Source of the DNA: Maribacter sp.
GTDB lineage: Bacteria > Bacteroidota > Bacteroidia > Flavobacteriales > Flavobacteriaceae
Length of the DNA: 64,000 nucleotides
Assembly: GCA_002749285.1 (NCBI GenBank)
Contig: PDPR01000014.1
Coordinates: 62,001 to 126,000, forward strand
Reading direction: 5' to 3'
In this document: piece by piece, positions 19,501 to 27,846 of the stretch
How the letters are laid out: each line of letters starts with the position of its first letter
Numbering within the stretch: position 1 is the stretch's first letter
The notes under the pieces: model-generated
Told to the model about the DNA's origin: nothing
The model's database searches: none
The model's input: the letters and a program-made list of their open reading frames with translations, nothing else
Translations under genes and position numbers: made by a program

Positions 19501-19903
19501 CGAACAAAAAGACCCCTTGTTGATCTATAAATTCGAAGCATTCGAACTTTTCAAGAGTATGATCGAAAAGGTCAACAAAGAAGTGGTATTGTTCCTGTTC
19601 AAAGGGGAATTGCCCACTGAGAACCCGAATGAGATCCAAAATGCAGGAAACGTAAGAAAACCTTCGGAAAAACTGCGGACCAGCAAAGAGGAAATCCCCA
19701 ATAGTGATGAGCTAGCCACCAAAAACAGGGCTGCCGGGCAAAGACCACAGGTAACGGAGACCATTGTTCGCGACCACCCCAAAATAGGACGTAACGACCG
19801 TGTTACCATTAAAAATGTGATGTCCGGTGAGAGCAAGACCGTAAAATACAAACATGCAGAACCTTTGATCCATAGTGGTGATTGGGTCTTGACCAAGGAC
19901 TGA
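16553..19903 (+). CDS. secA: Preprotein translocase ATPase SecA
   Basis: 1116 residues. Motor that drives unfolded preproteins through SecYEG. Walker A QTGEGKT at about 194-200, motif TVNDYLAKRD, Walker B VDEVDSVLVDDARTPLIISG, preprotein cross-linking domain, ATNMAGRGTDIKL and GRSGRQGDPGSS in NBF2, then helical scaffold and wing. The protein is longer than the E. coli SecA (901) through insertions around 60-110 and 330-460, as usual for Bacteroidota. The C-terminal zinc finger is missing: the tail keeps the PKIGRNDRVTIKN stem but has no C-x-C...C-H residues. Start ATG at 16553 is followed at once by the family N-terminus. Monocistronic by its flanking terminator. Confidence 0.97.
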   Translation: MSFINSVLKAFVGDKSKKDVKELQPILKQIKSFESILEGLSLDELRAKTAEFKATIRANRQELDNKIAELTEQARNSTDIDKNEDIYTEIDRLKEEAYKISESTLNDILPEAFAVVKETAKRFMANETLEVTATEFDRKLSGSKDYVSLDDDKAIWKNSWDAAGKAVTWDMVHYDVQLIGGIALHQGKIAEMQTGEGKTLVATLPMYLNALSGHGTHLVTVNDYLAKRDSAWMAPIFEFHGLSVDCIDHHKPNSEGRRAAYNADITYGTNNEFGFDYLRDNMAHTPMDLVQRPHHYAIVDEVDSVLVDDARTPLIISGPVPEGDRHEFNELKPKVNDIVQRQRQHLTGVLAEAKKAIAAGDTKEGGFLLLRVFRGLPKNKALIKYLSEEGIKQLLQKTENFYMQDNNREMPKVDEDLLFVIDEKNNQIELTDKGVDYISGEQDRDFFIMPDIGGEIAKIESQGLDIEKETELKEELFKDFTVKSERIHTMSQLLKAYTLFEKDVEYVVIDNKVLIVDEQTGRIMDGRRYSDGLHQAIEAKENVKIEALTQTFATVTLQNYFRMYKKLSGMTGTAITEAGEFWEIYKLDVMEIPTNRPILRDDRNDLIYKTKREKYNAIIEEVTKLSQSGRPVLIGTTSVEISELLSRMLNIRKVPHNVLNAKLHKKEADVVAEAGNPGVVTIATNMAGRGTDIKLAEEVKKAGGLAIIGTERHDSRRVDRQLRGRSGRQGDPGSSQFYVSLEDNLMRLFGSDRVAKMMDKMGLEDGEVIQHSMMTKSIERAQKKVEENNFGVRKRLLEYDDVMNAQREVVYKRRRHALQGERLKVDIANMVYDTCEVIAETNKDAMDYRNFEFELIKFFSITSPINEADFGKTTIPELANTIYRSAYEYYQDKMKRNAETAFPVIKKVYEDNSNKFERIVVPFTDGIKSLNVVTNLKDAYETNGRQLVTDFEKNITLAIIDDAWKTHLRKMDELKQSVQLAVHEQKDPLLIYKFEAFELFKSMIEKVNKEVVLFLFKGELPTENPNEIQNAGNVRKPSEKLRTSKEEIPNSDELATKNRAAGQRPQVTETIVRDHPKIGRNDRVTIKNVMSGESKTVKYKHAEPLIHSGDWVLTKD

Positions 19904-19935
19904 TCCATACTGTTCCAAAAAAACATATACTTGGA

Positions 19936-19985
19936 AAAATCCGTCCCTTCGACTTTAAGTACAGAAGGGATGGATTTCTTTTTTC
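19936..19985 (+). terminator. Strong terminator after secA
   Basis: Long stem: AAATCC-GTCCCTTC pairs with GAAGGGAT-GGATTT around a loop of about 15 bases, followed by CTTTTTT. It begins about 30 bases after the secA stop. Confidence 0.9.
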
Positions 19986-20266
19986 AATATGGTCGAACCT
20001 TGTCATTGGAATATCCCATCAAATACATCAACTGGCCAGAATAACAGAACAACGCATTTCAAAACAACGTAACCAACAGGCATTATACCAATTGAAAGGC
20101 CACTATTTCAATTTTATAACAAAAAATCGAATAAAACATCCATATTTCATGAATTGATATTGATTTAATTGTAAAACATATTTAGATTTACAGTAAACTG
20201 GATTATAAGGAATTACCTTTCAATATAAACGTGTGATTCTCTATTAATGAGCCAAAATTTCACATC
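19986..20266 (+). other. Intergenic, A+T-rich upstream region of the sensor kinase gene
   Basis: No gene. The segment around 20160-20220 is strongly A+T rich and contains a TAGATTTA element near -7 consensus, a possible kinase promoter. No RNA structure is evident. Confidence 0.4.
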
Positions 20267-21508
20267 ATGAAAATGTCCGTTCAAGATGGATATCGCCTAA
20301 ATGACAAAGCCAACCTAACATTGGGGATAAATTATTTTTCCTCAATATTCACCATTATTCTTGGGCTACTCTGTCTTTATATGCTTAATATCATCAAGGT
20401 ACTCCCTTATGCCTTTTTAGGCTTTGGTGCGGCAAACCTGCTAAACACGATAGCCTTTAAATGGCACAATAGTTCAACCACCACACGCAACATCACCTTG
20501 ATCACCGGTTTTATAAGTGGAACTTTGATCACGCTCTACAGTGGGGGGATAAACAGTCCGTTTATTTTTGTTTTGGTACTGATTGTATTCACTGGATACA
20601 TTACCACCAAACGATATGGCAAGGTGTACCTCTATCTCAACATATTCATTGTCTGCCTTTTGTACATAGAGGGTTTTCCTGAATATAGTATATCTTTCAA
20701 TGCCGTACCCGAAACATCACAGAGCCTTCTTAGTTTATTCAGTATTCTTTTCTCGATATATCTATTGGGCATATTGGGCGGAAACCTGCTAAAGGCGTAT
20801 CACAACTTGTACAAGTCACATAACGAGATTGAAAAACAGATCAAGGAAAAAGAGACCTTACTTCGTGAAGTGCATCATCGGATAAAAAACAACCTACAGA
20901 CCGTATCAAGCCTTTTGAGCCTGCAATCAAGGAATCTCCAGGATGGGAAAATGAAAAGCATCATGAAAAACAGCCAAAATAGGGTTGTCTCAATGGCCAT
21001 GATCCACGAAATGTTATATATGTGCAATGACGTTTCCAAAATAGAGTACAGACCCTATGTTCAGGAATTAAGTAAATTCCTGATCCGTTCATTGAAAGGT
21101 GCGGACAGCAAGGTAAAACTCAATCTCGACATACCTGACATTAAATTAGGTGTCGATACGGCCGTACCCTTAGGCCTCTTGATCAACGAAGCAATTACCA
21201 ATGCTCTCAAATATGGCGTAACCGATCAAAAAGATGGGGAGATATCCATTTCAATACGACAAGATGGGAACGATGGTTATGAATTACGAATAGGGGATAA
21301 TGGCACTGGCTTCCCAAATACCGTTGACCACAAAACGACCAAATCATTCGGGCTTAAATTGATCCATAACCTCACACGCCAACTGAAGGGAAGTATTAGC
21401 AGGGATCTTTCCAAAAAAGGCACGAACTATATCATAAAATTCCACGAGGCAGGGAAGCCAATTCAATGCGATTTTCCAATAAATACCAAAAGGGCAGATA
21501 CCCCTTAA
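20267..21508 (+). CDS. Membrane sensor histidine kinase, HisKA_2 type
   Basis: 413 residues. Six predicted transmembrane helices fill about 20-172, with almost no periplasmic domain, so the signal is probably sensed in or at the membrane. A short coiled coil (175-200) leads to the HisKA_2 dimerisation motif LLREVHHRIKNNLQ with phospho-acceptor His at 203/204, then an HATPase_c domain with N-box NEAITNALKYG and G boxes IGDNGTGFP and FGLKLI. This class (HWE-related) typically phosphorylates response regulators with LytTR or PAS outputs; no partner is encoded beside it, so it is an orphan. Start ATG at 20267 or 20273. Downstream bases to 21681 hold no gene. Confidence 0.87.
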   Translation: MKMSVQDGYRLNDKANLTLGINYFSSIFTIILGLLCLYMLNIIKVLPYAFLGFGAANLLNTIAFKWHNSSTTTRNITLITGFISGTLITLYSGGINSPFIFVLVLIVFTGYITTKRYGKVYLYLNIFIVCLLYIEGFPEYSISFNAVPETSQSLLSLFSILFSIYLLGILGGNLLKAYHNLYKSHNEIEKQIKEKETLLREVHHRIKNNLQTVSSLLSLQSRNLQDGKMKSIMKNSQNRVVSMAMIHEMLYMCNDVSKIEYRPYVQELSKFLIRSLKGADSKVKLNLDIPDIKLGVDTAVPLGLLINEAITNALKYGVTDQKDGEISISIRQDGNDGYELRIGDNGTGFPNTVDHKTTKSFGLKLIHNLTRQLKGSISRDLSKKGTNYIIKFHEAGKPIQCDFPINTKRADTP

Positions 21509-21681
21509 CCATCCCTAAAACACATATAGTGAGGTTGGATACCATTCCCACGATCAACCGATCAAATGGGCCAAAAGCACCCCGATTGGCCTAAACGTGC
21601 CCCATTGGAGAACCGTTCCGAAATAGATGAAATGTGATGATTTGGATCCTTGAATCTAAATTCAGGTATGTCGGGTGTGGT

Positions 21682-21885
21682 TTATTTCACAGTATCCAAT
21701 ACCTTTCCTTTACTTACCTCGCCAATGACAACAACATCCTTGGATGCTTCATATTCCTTTATAGCCATATGCATTTGTTCCTTTGTGTCCCTCCTTATCT
21801 TCACTCCAGCCTTGGAACCCCTATTTCTAATTTCTATATAAAAACCATCCCTTAATTCAGTTGGTCTTGTTGCTGGTCTACCCAT
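21682..21885 (-). CDS. Small conserved MGRPATRP protein
   Basis: 67 residues from ATG at 21885. It starts MGRPATRPTELRDGFYIEIR and continues with GSKAGVKIRRD, a helix and KDVVVIGEV, a compact mixed alpha/beta protein with basic N-terminus. I recall near-identical short proteins in other flavobacteria (pattern GFYIEVRN-x-G ... KIRRD ... SKDVVILGE). An in-frame extension up to 21951 exists but has no family support. Function unknown; the GRPATRP opening and basic surface suggest a nucleic-acid or ribosome contact, which is inference. Divergent from the dienelactone hydrolase gene. Confidence 0.7.
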   Translation of the reverse strand: MGRPATRPTELRDGFYIEIRNRGSKAGVKIRRDTKEQMHMAIKEYEASKDVVVIGEVSKGKVLDTVK

Positions 21886-22107
21886 AATATTACTTATATA
21901 CTTAGTTAATGTCGTGTTTCCTTTATAATCAATCCCCGCCATTATCTTCAATGGCCGTTAATCAGGAATCTAACCTACATCAAAAAGTAAGCAAAACATA
22001 ACATTTATCAAAATAGTTATTAAGTATTCATGAACAAAAGAACCATTTACATTGATTTTAAGAAAGTTTAACATAATTAAACGTAAGTACCATGACCCTT
22101 GATGCCC

Positions 22108-22115
22108 TATTTTTG
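22108..22115 (+). promoter_or_regulatory. -7 box TATTTTTG upstream of dienelactone hydrolase
   Basis: Perfect TAnnTTTG match, 43 bases before the ATG at 22159, in an A+T-rich region shared with the divergent small gene. No good TTG at the -33 distance. Confidence 0.5.
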
Positions 22116-22158
22116 TAAAACCAATATATCCGCAATTGATATATTTTAAAAAAACCTT

Positions 22159-22878
22159 ATGATTATCAAAGAAAACATAACGTATAGGGATGCTTCAGGG
22201 AAGGCGTTTGGGGGTGTCATCGTTTGGAATGATTCAGGGCCCCAACCAAAACCTGGAATATTGGTCTCCCATATGTGGGGCGGGCAATCTGAATTTGAGG
22301 TGGAAAAAGCAACAGCATTGGCAAAACTAGGCTATGTGGGATTTGCCATTGACAATTACGGGGAAGGACGCAGGGCCAACGGGCCTGAGGATGCCCAAAA
22401 ACTTATGGACGAACTCGACCATGACCGCCCATTATTGCAATCGCGTATGTTACTGGCCGTAGACACCTTAAAAAAACACAAGGCGGTAGACCCTTCACAG
22501 ATTGGGGCAATAGGCTTTTGTTTTGGGGGCAAATGTGTCTTGGACCTGGCACGTTCCGGGATAAAGATCAGGGGGGTGGTAAGCTTCCATGGATTATTGG
22601 ATTCCCCCATACCTCATCCCAATAAGGAAATCCAAAGTGCGGTACTGGTCCTACATGGCTGGGAAGACCCTCTTGCACCACCCAATGACATGGTCAAACT
22701 TTCCTATGAAATGAACGATTACAAGGCTGATTGGAATGTCCATATTTATGGGCATACCGGACATGCATTCACGAACCCCAAAGCACAATTCCCTGAAAAA
22801 GGGATGCTCTTTGAACCTGACTCCAATAGACGTTCCTGGGACTCAATGATCTATTTCCTTGACGAAATATTCGATTAA
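22159..22878 (+). CDS. Dienelactone hydrolase family protein
   Basis: 239 residues, alpha/beta hydrolase with Cys nucleophile. The triad is readable: Cys121 in GFCFGG, Asp170 in HGWEDPL, His202 in GHTGHAF. The N-terminus has the usual GVIVWNDSG...PGILVSHMWGG strand and oxyanion region. No signal peptide, so cytoplasmic. True dienelactone hydrolase acts in chloroaromatic degradation, but many homologs are general esterases, and no aromatic pathway is adjacent. It precedes msrA by 86 bases and is possibly cotranscribed, which would place it in a stress-related context, but that is weak. Confidence 0.85.
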   Translation: MIIKENITYRDASGKAFGGVIVWNDSGPQPKPGILVSHMWGGQSEFEVEKATALAKLGYVGFAIDNYGEGRRANGPEDAQKLMDELDHDRPLLQSRMLLAVDTLKKHKAVDPSQIGAIGFCFGGKCVLDLARSGIKIRGVVSFHGLLDSPIPHPNKEIQSAVLVLHGWEDPLAPPNDMVKLSYEMNDYKADWNVHIYGHTGHAFTNPKAQFPEKGMLFEPDSNRRSWDSMIYFLDEIFD

Positions 22879-22964
22879 ACCCATTTACCACAAACATTCT
22901 ATTTTAATCCAAAGGAACGTAAGTAATGTCAAAACACTACAACCAAGACAAAAAAAGGCATCCC

Positions 22965-23645
22965 ATGAATAAAATAACATTATTGGCAATTACACTACTG
23001 TTTTCCCTGGGTTGTGGGTCCAAAGTAAAGGACAAGAAGCGGGAATCCGCCAACACCAATACCGAAACCACTTTCAATAAGCTATCGGACAATGCATTAC
23101 AAGAATATAAGGTTGCCTATTTTGCCAGTGGCTGTTTTTGGTGCGTAGAGGCCATTTATGAAGACATTATCGGTGTAAAGGAAGTTATTTCGGGGTATTC
23201 AGGAGGTACTGAGAAAAACCCAACATATGGACAGGTTGGGAGCGGGTCGACCAGCCATGCCGAGGCCGTAAAGGTATATTACGACCCCAATGTCGTAGAT
23301 TTCAAGACCTTGGTAAAAGTGTTCTTTAGCTCACATGACCCCACAACATTAAACAGACAAGGCCCTGATTACGGCACCCAATATCGTTCCATTGCATTTT
23401 ATTCGAACGGGGAGGAGAAAAAAATCATCGAGGACTATATTGACCAATTGACAAAAGACAAGGTCTATAAAAACCCCATAGTGACCCAGGTCAAGAAGTT
23501 CGAGGTGTTTTATGATGCCGAGGAATACCATCAGGATTACAAAAAGCTGAACCCCAACAACCCGTACATCATTAACATTTCAACCCCAAGGTATAATAGG
23601 TCCAAGGCCAAATACCCTGTATTACTTAAAAAAAAGGCGGATTAA
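22965..23645 (+). CDS. msrA: Peptide-methionine (S)-S-oxide reductase, probable lipoprotein
   Basis: 226 residues from ATG at 22965; a longer frame starts at 22926 but gives a charged leader. Repairs oxidised methionine. The N-terminus MNKITLLAITLLFSLGCGSK is a lipoprotein-type signal with Cys at the start of the mature part, so the enzyme is probably envelope-bound. Catalytic GCFWCVEAIYED, substrate loop YSGGTEKNPTY and the GSGSTSHAEAVKVYYDP, FFSSHDPTTLNRQGPDYGTQYR motifs are all intact. MsrB is not adjacent. Lipobox is not perfect (FSLGC), but Bacteroidota are permissive here. Confidence 0.93.
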   Translation: MNKITLLAITLLFSLGCGSKVKDKKRESANTNTETTFNKLSDNALQEYKVAYFASGCFWCVEAIYEDIIGVKEVISGYSGGTEKNPTYGQVGSGSTSHAEAVKVYYDPNVVDFKTLVKVFFSSHDPTTLNRQGPDYGTQYRSIAFYSNGEEKKIIEDYIDQLTKDKVYKNPIVTQVKKFEVFYDAEEYHQDYKKLNPNNPYIINISTPRYNRSKAKYPVLLKKKAD

Positions 23646-23948
23646 CCCCCCACCTCGACGATCAAAACATTTGGAAGTAACTTTTACGGGTTCCTTTTTC
23701 ATTTACGAAAATATCCGATTATCTTTAAGACCATTAATCATTGATACACCAATGGGACGTCAAATATGCAATCCTTTGAATCTTCAACTTTCAGAAAACA
23801 ACCCGCTGTTTATTAATGGTTCCCCATTGAAAACAGACCAAAGGAACTGAACCCCAACACAAACAGCAGGTAAGGTTTTCAACAATGAATAAGCATTAAC
23901 AGACAGGAAAAAGGAATTTCAAAAAAGCTAGAACGCAAAATTGTGAAA

Positions 23949-25139
23949 ATGAAACGCAGGGAATTTGTAGTAAAAGGAAGTTTGGCTTCTGCAGCAGTCG
24001 CCACATCAACATCGGTTTTCGGAAACATCAACAACTTCAAAGGTGCCAATGATACAGTGAATATCGGGGTAATTGGAACTGGGGACAGAGGAACAGGTCT
24101 CATTCCCCTGATCGATCAACTGGATAAATCCAATGTAATCGCTTGTTGTGACACCCTACCCTTTCGTTTGGAAAACGGGCTTGGCAAAGTTGCGGGAAAA
24201 GCCCAAGGATATAAAGATTATCGAAAACTTTTGGACAACCCTGATGTTGATGCCGTATTGGTATCGACCCCTTTTAACACACATTCAAAAATAGCAATGG
24301 ATGCCTTGGATGCGGGCAAACACATTTATTGCGAAAAAACAATGGCCAAAGGTTATAATGGCATAGAACATTTGGCCCAAAAGGTCAAATCCTCAAAAAA
24401 CCTATTTCAGACAGGACACCAATATCACAGTTCCCGCCTGTACACCCATGTTGTAGATATGATCAAGAAAGGAACGATTGGCAAGTTGACCGCTTTTGAT
24501 TGTCAATGGAACAGAAATGGTAATTGGAGAAGGGAAGTTCCCAGTCCAGAATTGGAACGTGCCATAAATTGGCGAATGTACCGTGAATTTTCCGGTGGCT
24601 TAACGGCTGAACTATGCTCCCACCAGATTGATTTTGTAAACTGGGTGACCGAAACGACCCCGGATAAAGTCATGGGAATAGGTGGTGTTGATTATTGGAA
24701 GGATGGTCGTGAAACCTATGACAACATTCATCTCCTCTACTCGTACCCCAATGGCGTAAAAGCCACATTCACTTGCCTAACAAGCAATGCCATGGATGGC
24801 TACCAGATCAAGGCGATAGGTGATAAAGGAACGATTGTCCTAGATCATGCGAAAGCCTGGTTCTATCCTGAAGGAATGAAAAACAAGGAATTGGGTGAGG
24901 TTGATGGGGTTTCCGGAGCTATGGTAAAATGGGACGAAGGAAAAGGCTATGTCCTGAACATTGAACATGGGGATGCGAGCAAACAGGCCTTGCATGACTT
25001 TAGGGATAGTATTCAGAACAACACCAAACCAATTTCGAACATCACTACAGGGGCAAATACCGCCATTTGTGTACAGATGGGTCTCGATGCAATGTACAAT
25101 GAGGAAATCGTACATTGGAAAAATCTTCCGAACGTATAA
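23949..25139 (+). CDS. Gfo/Idh/MocA family oxidoreductase with twin-arginine signal
   Basis: 396 residues from ATG at 23949 (a GTG lies 6 bases upstream). The N-terminus KRREFVVKGSLASAAVA carries an RR-x-F motif and a hydrophobic stretch, so it is a likely Tat substrate that folds with NAD(P) in the cytoplasm. The Rossmann motif NIGVIGTGDRGTG follows at about 40-52, then LVSTPFNTHSKIA, the family EK-motif CEKTMAKG, and a C-terminal alpha/beta domain. Such proteins act on sugars or inositol; the substrate cannot be assigned here. The 300-base upstream gap contains a TATCTTTA element resembling a -7 box. tatC lies at 8.8 kb. Confidence 0.85.
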   Translation: MKRREFVVKGSLASAAVATSTSVFGNINNFKGANDTVNIGVIGTGDRGTGLIPLIDQLDKSNVIACCDTLPFRLENGLGKVAGKAQGYKDYRKLLDNPDVDAVLVSTPFNTHSKIAMDALDAGKHIYCEKTMAKGYNGIEHLAQKVKSSKNLFQTGHQYHSSRLYTHVVDMIKKGTIGKLTAFDCQWNRNGNWRREVPSPELERAINWRMYREFSGGLTAELCSHQIDFVNWVTETTPDKVMGIGGVDYWKDGRETYDNIHLLYSYPNGVKATFTCLTSNAMDGYQIKAIGDKGTIVLDHAKAWFYPEGMKNKELGEVDGVSGAMVKWDEGKGYVLNIEHGDASKQALHDFRDSIQNNTKPISNITTGANTAICVQMGLDAMYNEEIVHWKNLPNV

Positions 25140-25224
25140 GATGCGGAAAACGGTGATGGAGTTAAAAGGAAAGATGGCCTTTGGATAAGATCCGAGTTGA
25201 TTTTGCGTACTTGGAAACAGTGGA

Positions 25225-26640
25225 CTATTCCTTTAAAACGACTTTACTATATTTTGAATCGATGTAAATAGACCTTGTACTATTTATGTTCTTATTGTAC
25301 CCTGTAAGCACTACATTTTTATCTTTTTGGGCTCGGTCCAGCTCCATGTTTGGCGGAGTAGTCAGCTTGGACAAGGTTTGATTGATGGTGATTATGAAAT
25401 CGGATTTTGGCAAATCGCAGGTCATTTCCGCATTCTCGATCGAAATATCAATGTCTTTGAAACTATCGGATATCGCATTGATCTTTAACGACCCCATCCT
25501 CGTATGTATAATGGCATGCTCCAACAGCTTGTGAATGGCAACATCAGAGGATGTGGCACTCAAACTTAAGTTGAGCACCTCATTCAAATCAACATTATCA
25601 GAATAATCAACTTGCAACGAACCATAATTCCAACGCTTGACACGCACTGATGAATACGAGGTCGCAATTGTGGTTTCATCCCCATCAATGGTCGCTGCCC
25701 ATAGGGTACTATAGGATAATTCCGCATTGATGTTTTTTGTGTTATCAGCCAATTTAACTGCTCCGTGACGTACATTCATATTGATCTTCGTACCCTCTGG
25801 CATCTTAACCTTAATGGATTTCCGAACCTTGAATTTTTTCTTCCCCTTTTCTGTTGAATAATAAAAAAAAGTAGGCTCCTTGCCGTGCTTTTCCCGTAAT
25901 TCCAGTACATTCGCCTTACGTTCTTCCATTTCCCCCGCACGTTTTCCCACAACCTCTGCCCTTGTCTCCATTTGCCTTTTCTGGACCTCCATCCTTTTCT
26001 CTATCATCACCTCTCGTTTTTCGGCCATGGCTTCTTGACGTTTGGCCATTGCCTCTTGCCTGGCTGCCATCTTTTCACCCCATGCCTCCATTTTTTTCTC
26101 GTATCCCTTATTAAAGCCCTTGTCAAACTTCTCCTGCCATTTCTTCAAGTATTCCCCTCCATCCTTTTTATAGGCCTCATAGTCAAATTCAACCGCAGGC
26201 ACGGGAGGCATGGGCATATCGGACAAATCTATATGTAAATCGTGTATATCCATCTCTGGTATTTCGGGCATTTCAAAATGGAAATCGGGAATATCGATAT
26301 CAAAATCCTCAAACCCTCCACCCGAAAATTTAAAACCATAGGCATTGCCAACACCTATGACGATAGATACTTTTTTACTATTGCCAACAATTTCGATGTC
26401 TGCCTGTTCAAAATATTCCTTTGCCTCTTCATCCGTAGTACCATCAAGTATTATGGTCGCCTCCACGGCTATCTGGTTTTTGTTCCAAGTCCCAAATTCA
26501 ATATCGACATTACTCGTATTGATATCGAGGACTGTTTCCGGATTTACATTGAAAACCTCATTAAAGGTCTTACGCTGTTCTTGGCCATAAACCCCAATTA
26601 CCATTAAGGTTACGACCATGGCTATCGATTTAAATCGCAT
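25225..26640 (-). CDS. DUF4097-like putative adhesin with Met/Lys/Glu coiled coil
   Basis: About 471 residues from ATG at 26640, with alternatives at 26649 and 26679; the chosen start gives a tidy signal peptide ending VYGQ. After a region like the N-terminal part of DUF4097 adhesins (VLDINTSNVDIEFGTW), there is an Asp/Pro/His-rich stretch and then an about 60-residue Met/Glu/Lys/Arg/Gln coiled coil (about 185-250), then a right-handed beta-helix-like repeat region. It is the last gene of an ECF sigma operon, so probably the envelope component or sensor output of that system. Function unproven. Confidence 0.72.
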   Translation of the reverse strand: MRFKSIAMVVTLMVIGVYGQEQRKTFNEVFNVNPETVLDINTSNVDIEFGTWNKNQIAVEATIILDGTTDEEAKEYFEQADIEIVGNSKKVSIVIGVGNAYGFKFSGGGFEDFDIDIPDFHFEMPEIPEMDIHDLHIDLSDMPMPPVPAVEFDYEAYKKDGGEYLKKWQEKFDKGFNKGYEKKMEAWGEKMAARQEAMAKRQEAMAEKREVMIEKRMEVQKRQMETRAEVVGKRAGEMEERKANVLELREKHGKEPTFFYYSTEKGKKKFKVRKSIKVKMPEGTKINMNVRHGAVKLADNTKNINAELSYSTLWAATIDGDETTIATSYSSVRVKRWNYGSLQVDYSDNVDLNEVLNLSLSATSSDVAIHKLLEHAIIHTRMGSLKINAISDSFKDIDISIENAEMTCDLPKSDFIITINQTLSKLTTPPNMELDRAQKDKNVVLTGYNKNINSTRSIYIDSKYSKVVLKE

Positions 26641-27214
26641 TCGTTCCATACTCTTCGTTTTTTGATGATTGTATTTCATTTAACTTCGATTTCAATTGCT
26701 GTAACAGCTGCAGTCGTAATTGTAGATTCTTTACCAGTGCCGATATCGTTTGGTCATTAGGCCCTATTTGATTGAGTTCGAAATTCAGGTTTTTGTATTC
26801 CGTATTCAATTCCGACAATCGCTCCATGTAACTTTCTACCATATCCTTGGTATCGCCCGAAACATTTAACTTCGAAAGTTCAAGGTTGATTTTGGCCACA
26901 TAATAGTTTTCAACTTTCTTTAAATCGGGAGAAAGGTCCCCTAAGGAAATCCCTGTCTTGGTATCCTTAGTCGGATTTTTATCCACGATGGTCGTCGTAA
27001 TATCGGTATTATCCCTATTCATATAAAAGAACACCCCCGAACTGACCAATACTAGAATAGCTGCCGCAATCTTGACGAAAAAGAATAGGCCCTTCCTTTT
27101 TTGCGGAAGCTCTTTTTCCAAACGGTGTTCAAATCGTTTTTCATGCCCATCCATCATTGCGAACCCTTCCTCGCACTGCTCTTTTTTAAATAAATCCCTA
27201 AGATCCTGTGCCAT
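26630..27214 (-). CDS. Single-span membrane protein, probable anti-sigma factor
   Basis: 194 residues. A cytoplasmic N-terminal part (LRDLFKKEQCEEGFAMMDGHEKRFEHRLEK type) with acidic and basic residues, one transmembrane helix at about 43-65, then a periplasmic domain with helices. It overlaps the ECF sigma gene by 17 bases and the DUF4097-like gene by 11, typical of a sigma/anti-sigma pair. No zinc HxxxCxxC motif is seen, so this would be a ZAS-lacking anti-sigma of the Bacteroidota type. The call rests on gene order and topology rather than on a clear domain. Confidence 0.6.
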   Translation of the reverse strand: MAQDLRDLFKKEQCEEGFAMMDGHEKRFEHRLEKELPQKRKGLFFFVKIAAAILVLVSSGVFFYMNRDNTDITTTIVDKNPTKDTKTGISLGDLSPDLKKVENYYVAKINLELSKLNVSGDTKDMVESYMERLSELNTEYKNLNFELNQIGPNDQTISALVKNLQLRLQLLQQLKSKLNEIQSSKNEEYGTNAI

Positions 27215-27740
27215 AGATTCTTTCTTTTAACAATTCCCTTAAATAGCTCTTACCGCGTAATAACCGTGTTCTACTTGTGGTTTCCTTAAGCTTTAAGACC
27301 TGTGCAATTTCCCTATGGTCATAACCCTCAATCAGGAACATCATAACCACAAATCGGTACTTATCCGGCAGCTTACTTATTGCCGACTTAACGCAATCTA
27401 TGGTGGTTCCATCATCAACCTTCCAATCATTATCATCGGTAATCTTCAAACAATTCTCATCCAATGCTACCAAATGCTGTTTTTTCGTTTTTAGAAAATC
27501 AATACTCTTATTGATGACAATGCGTTTTAACCAGGCCCCAAACGTAACCTCGCCCTTGAATTGATGAATCATCTGGAAAGCCTTTATAAAAGCTTCCTGG
27601 ATAACATCCTCTGCATCATTGGTGTCTTGAACATAACGCATGGCCACACAGAACATACCCTCACAATACTGTTTGTAAAGTTGCATTTGGGCCTTACGAT
27701 CGTTGGCCTTACATTGTTCTACCACATCAATATGAAACAT
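27198..27740 (-). CDS. ECF-type RNA polymerase sigma factor
   Basis: 180 residues. Region 2 (DTNDAEDVIQEAFIKAFQ, then GAWLKRIVINKSIDFLK) and region 4 (KYRFVVMMFLIEGYDHREIAQVLKLKETTSRTRLLRGK) of the sigma-70/ECF family are clear, with the LLRGKSYLRE ending. No region 3, as in ECF factors. It heads a three-gene operon with a membrane protein and a DUF4097-like adhesin, a common layout for envelope-stress response. Probably autoregulated; the promoter is not identified. Divergent from galM. Confidence 0.9.
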   Translation of the reverse strand: MFHIDVVEQCKANDRKAQMQLYKQYCEGMFCVAMRYVQDTNDAEDVIQEAFIKAFQMIHQFKGEVTFGAWLKRIVINKSIDFLKTKKQHLVALDENCLKITDDNDWKVDDGTTIDCVKSAISKLPDKYRFVVMMFLIEGYDHREIAQVLKLKETTSRTRLLRGKSYLRELLKERIYGTGS

Positions 27741-27846
27741 TGTATAACTTGCTGTTGGTTTTAGCTGTTCTATTTCCCTAAGGACGATATTAATAGGTCA
27801 ATGTTGCAAAAACCCTTAATTTTACGTCGATTTAAATTCGATTTTC

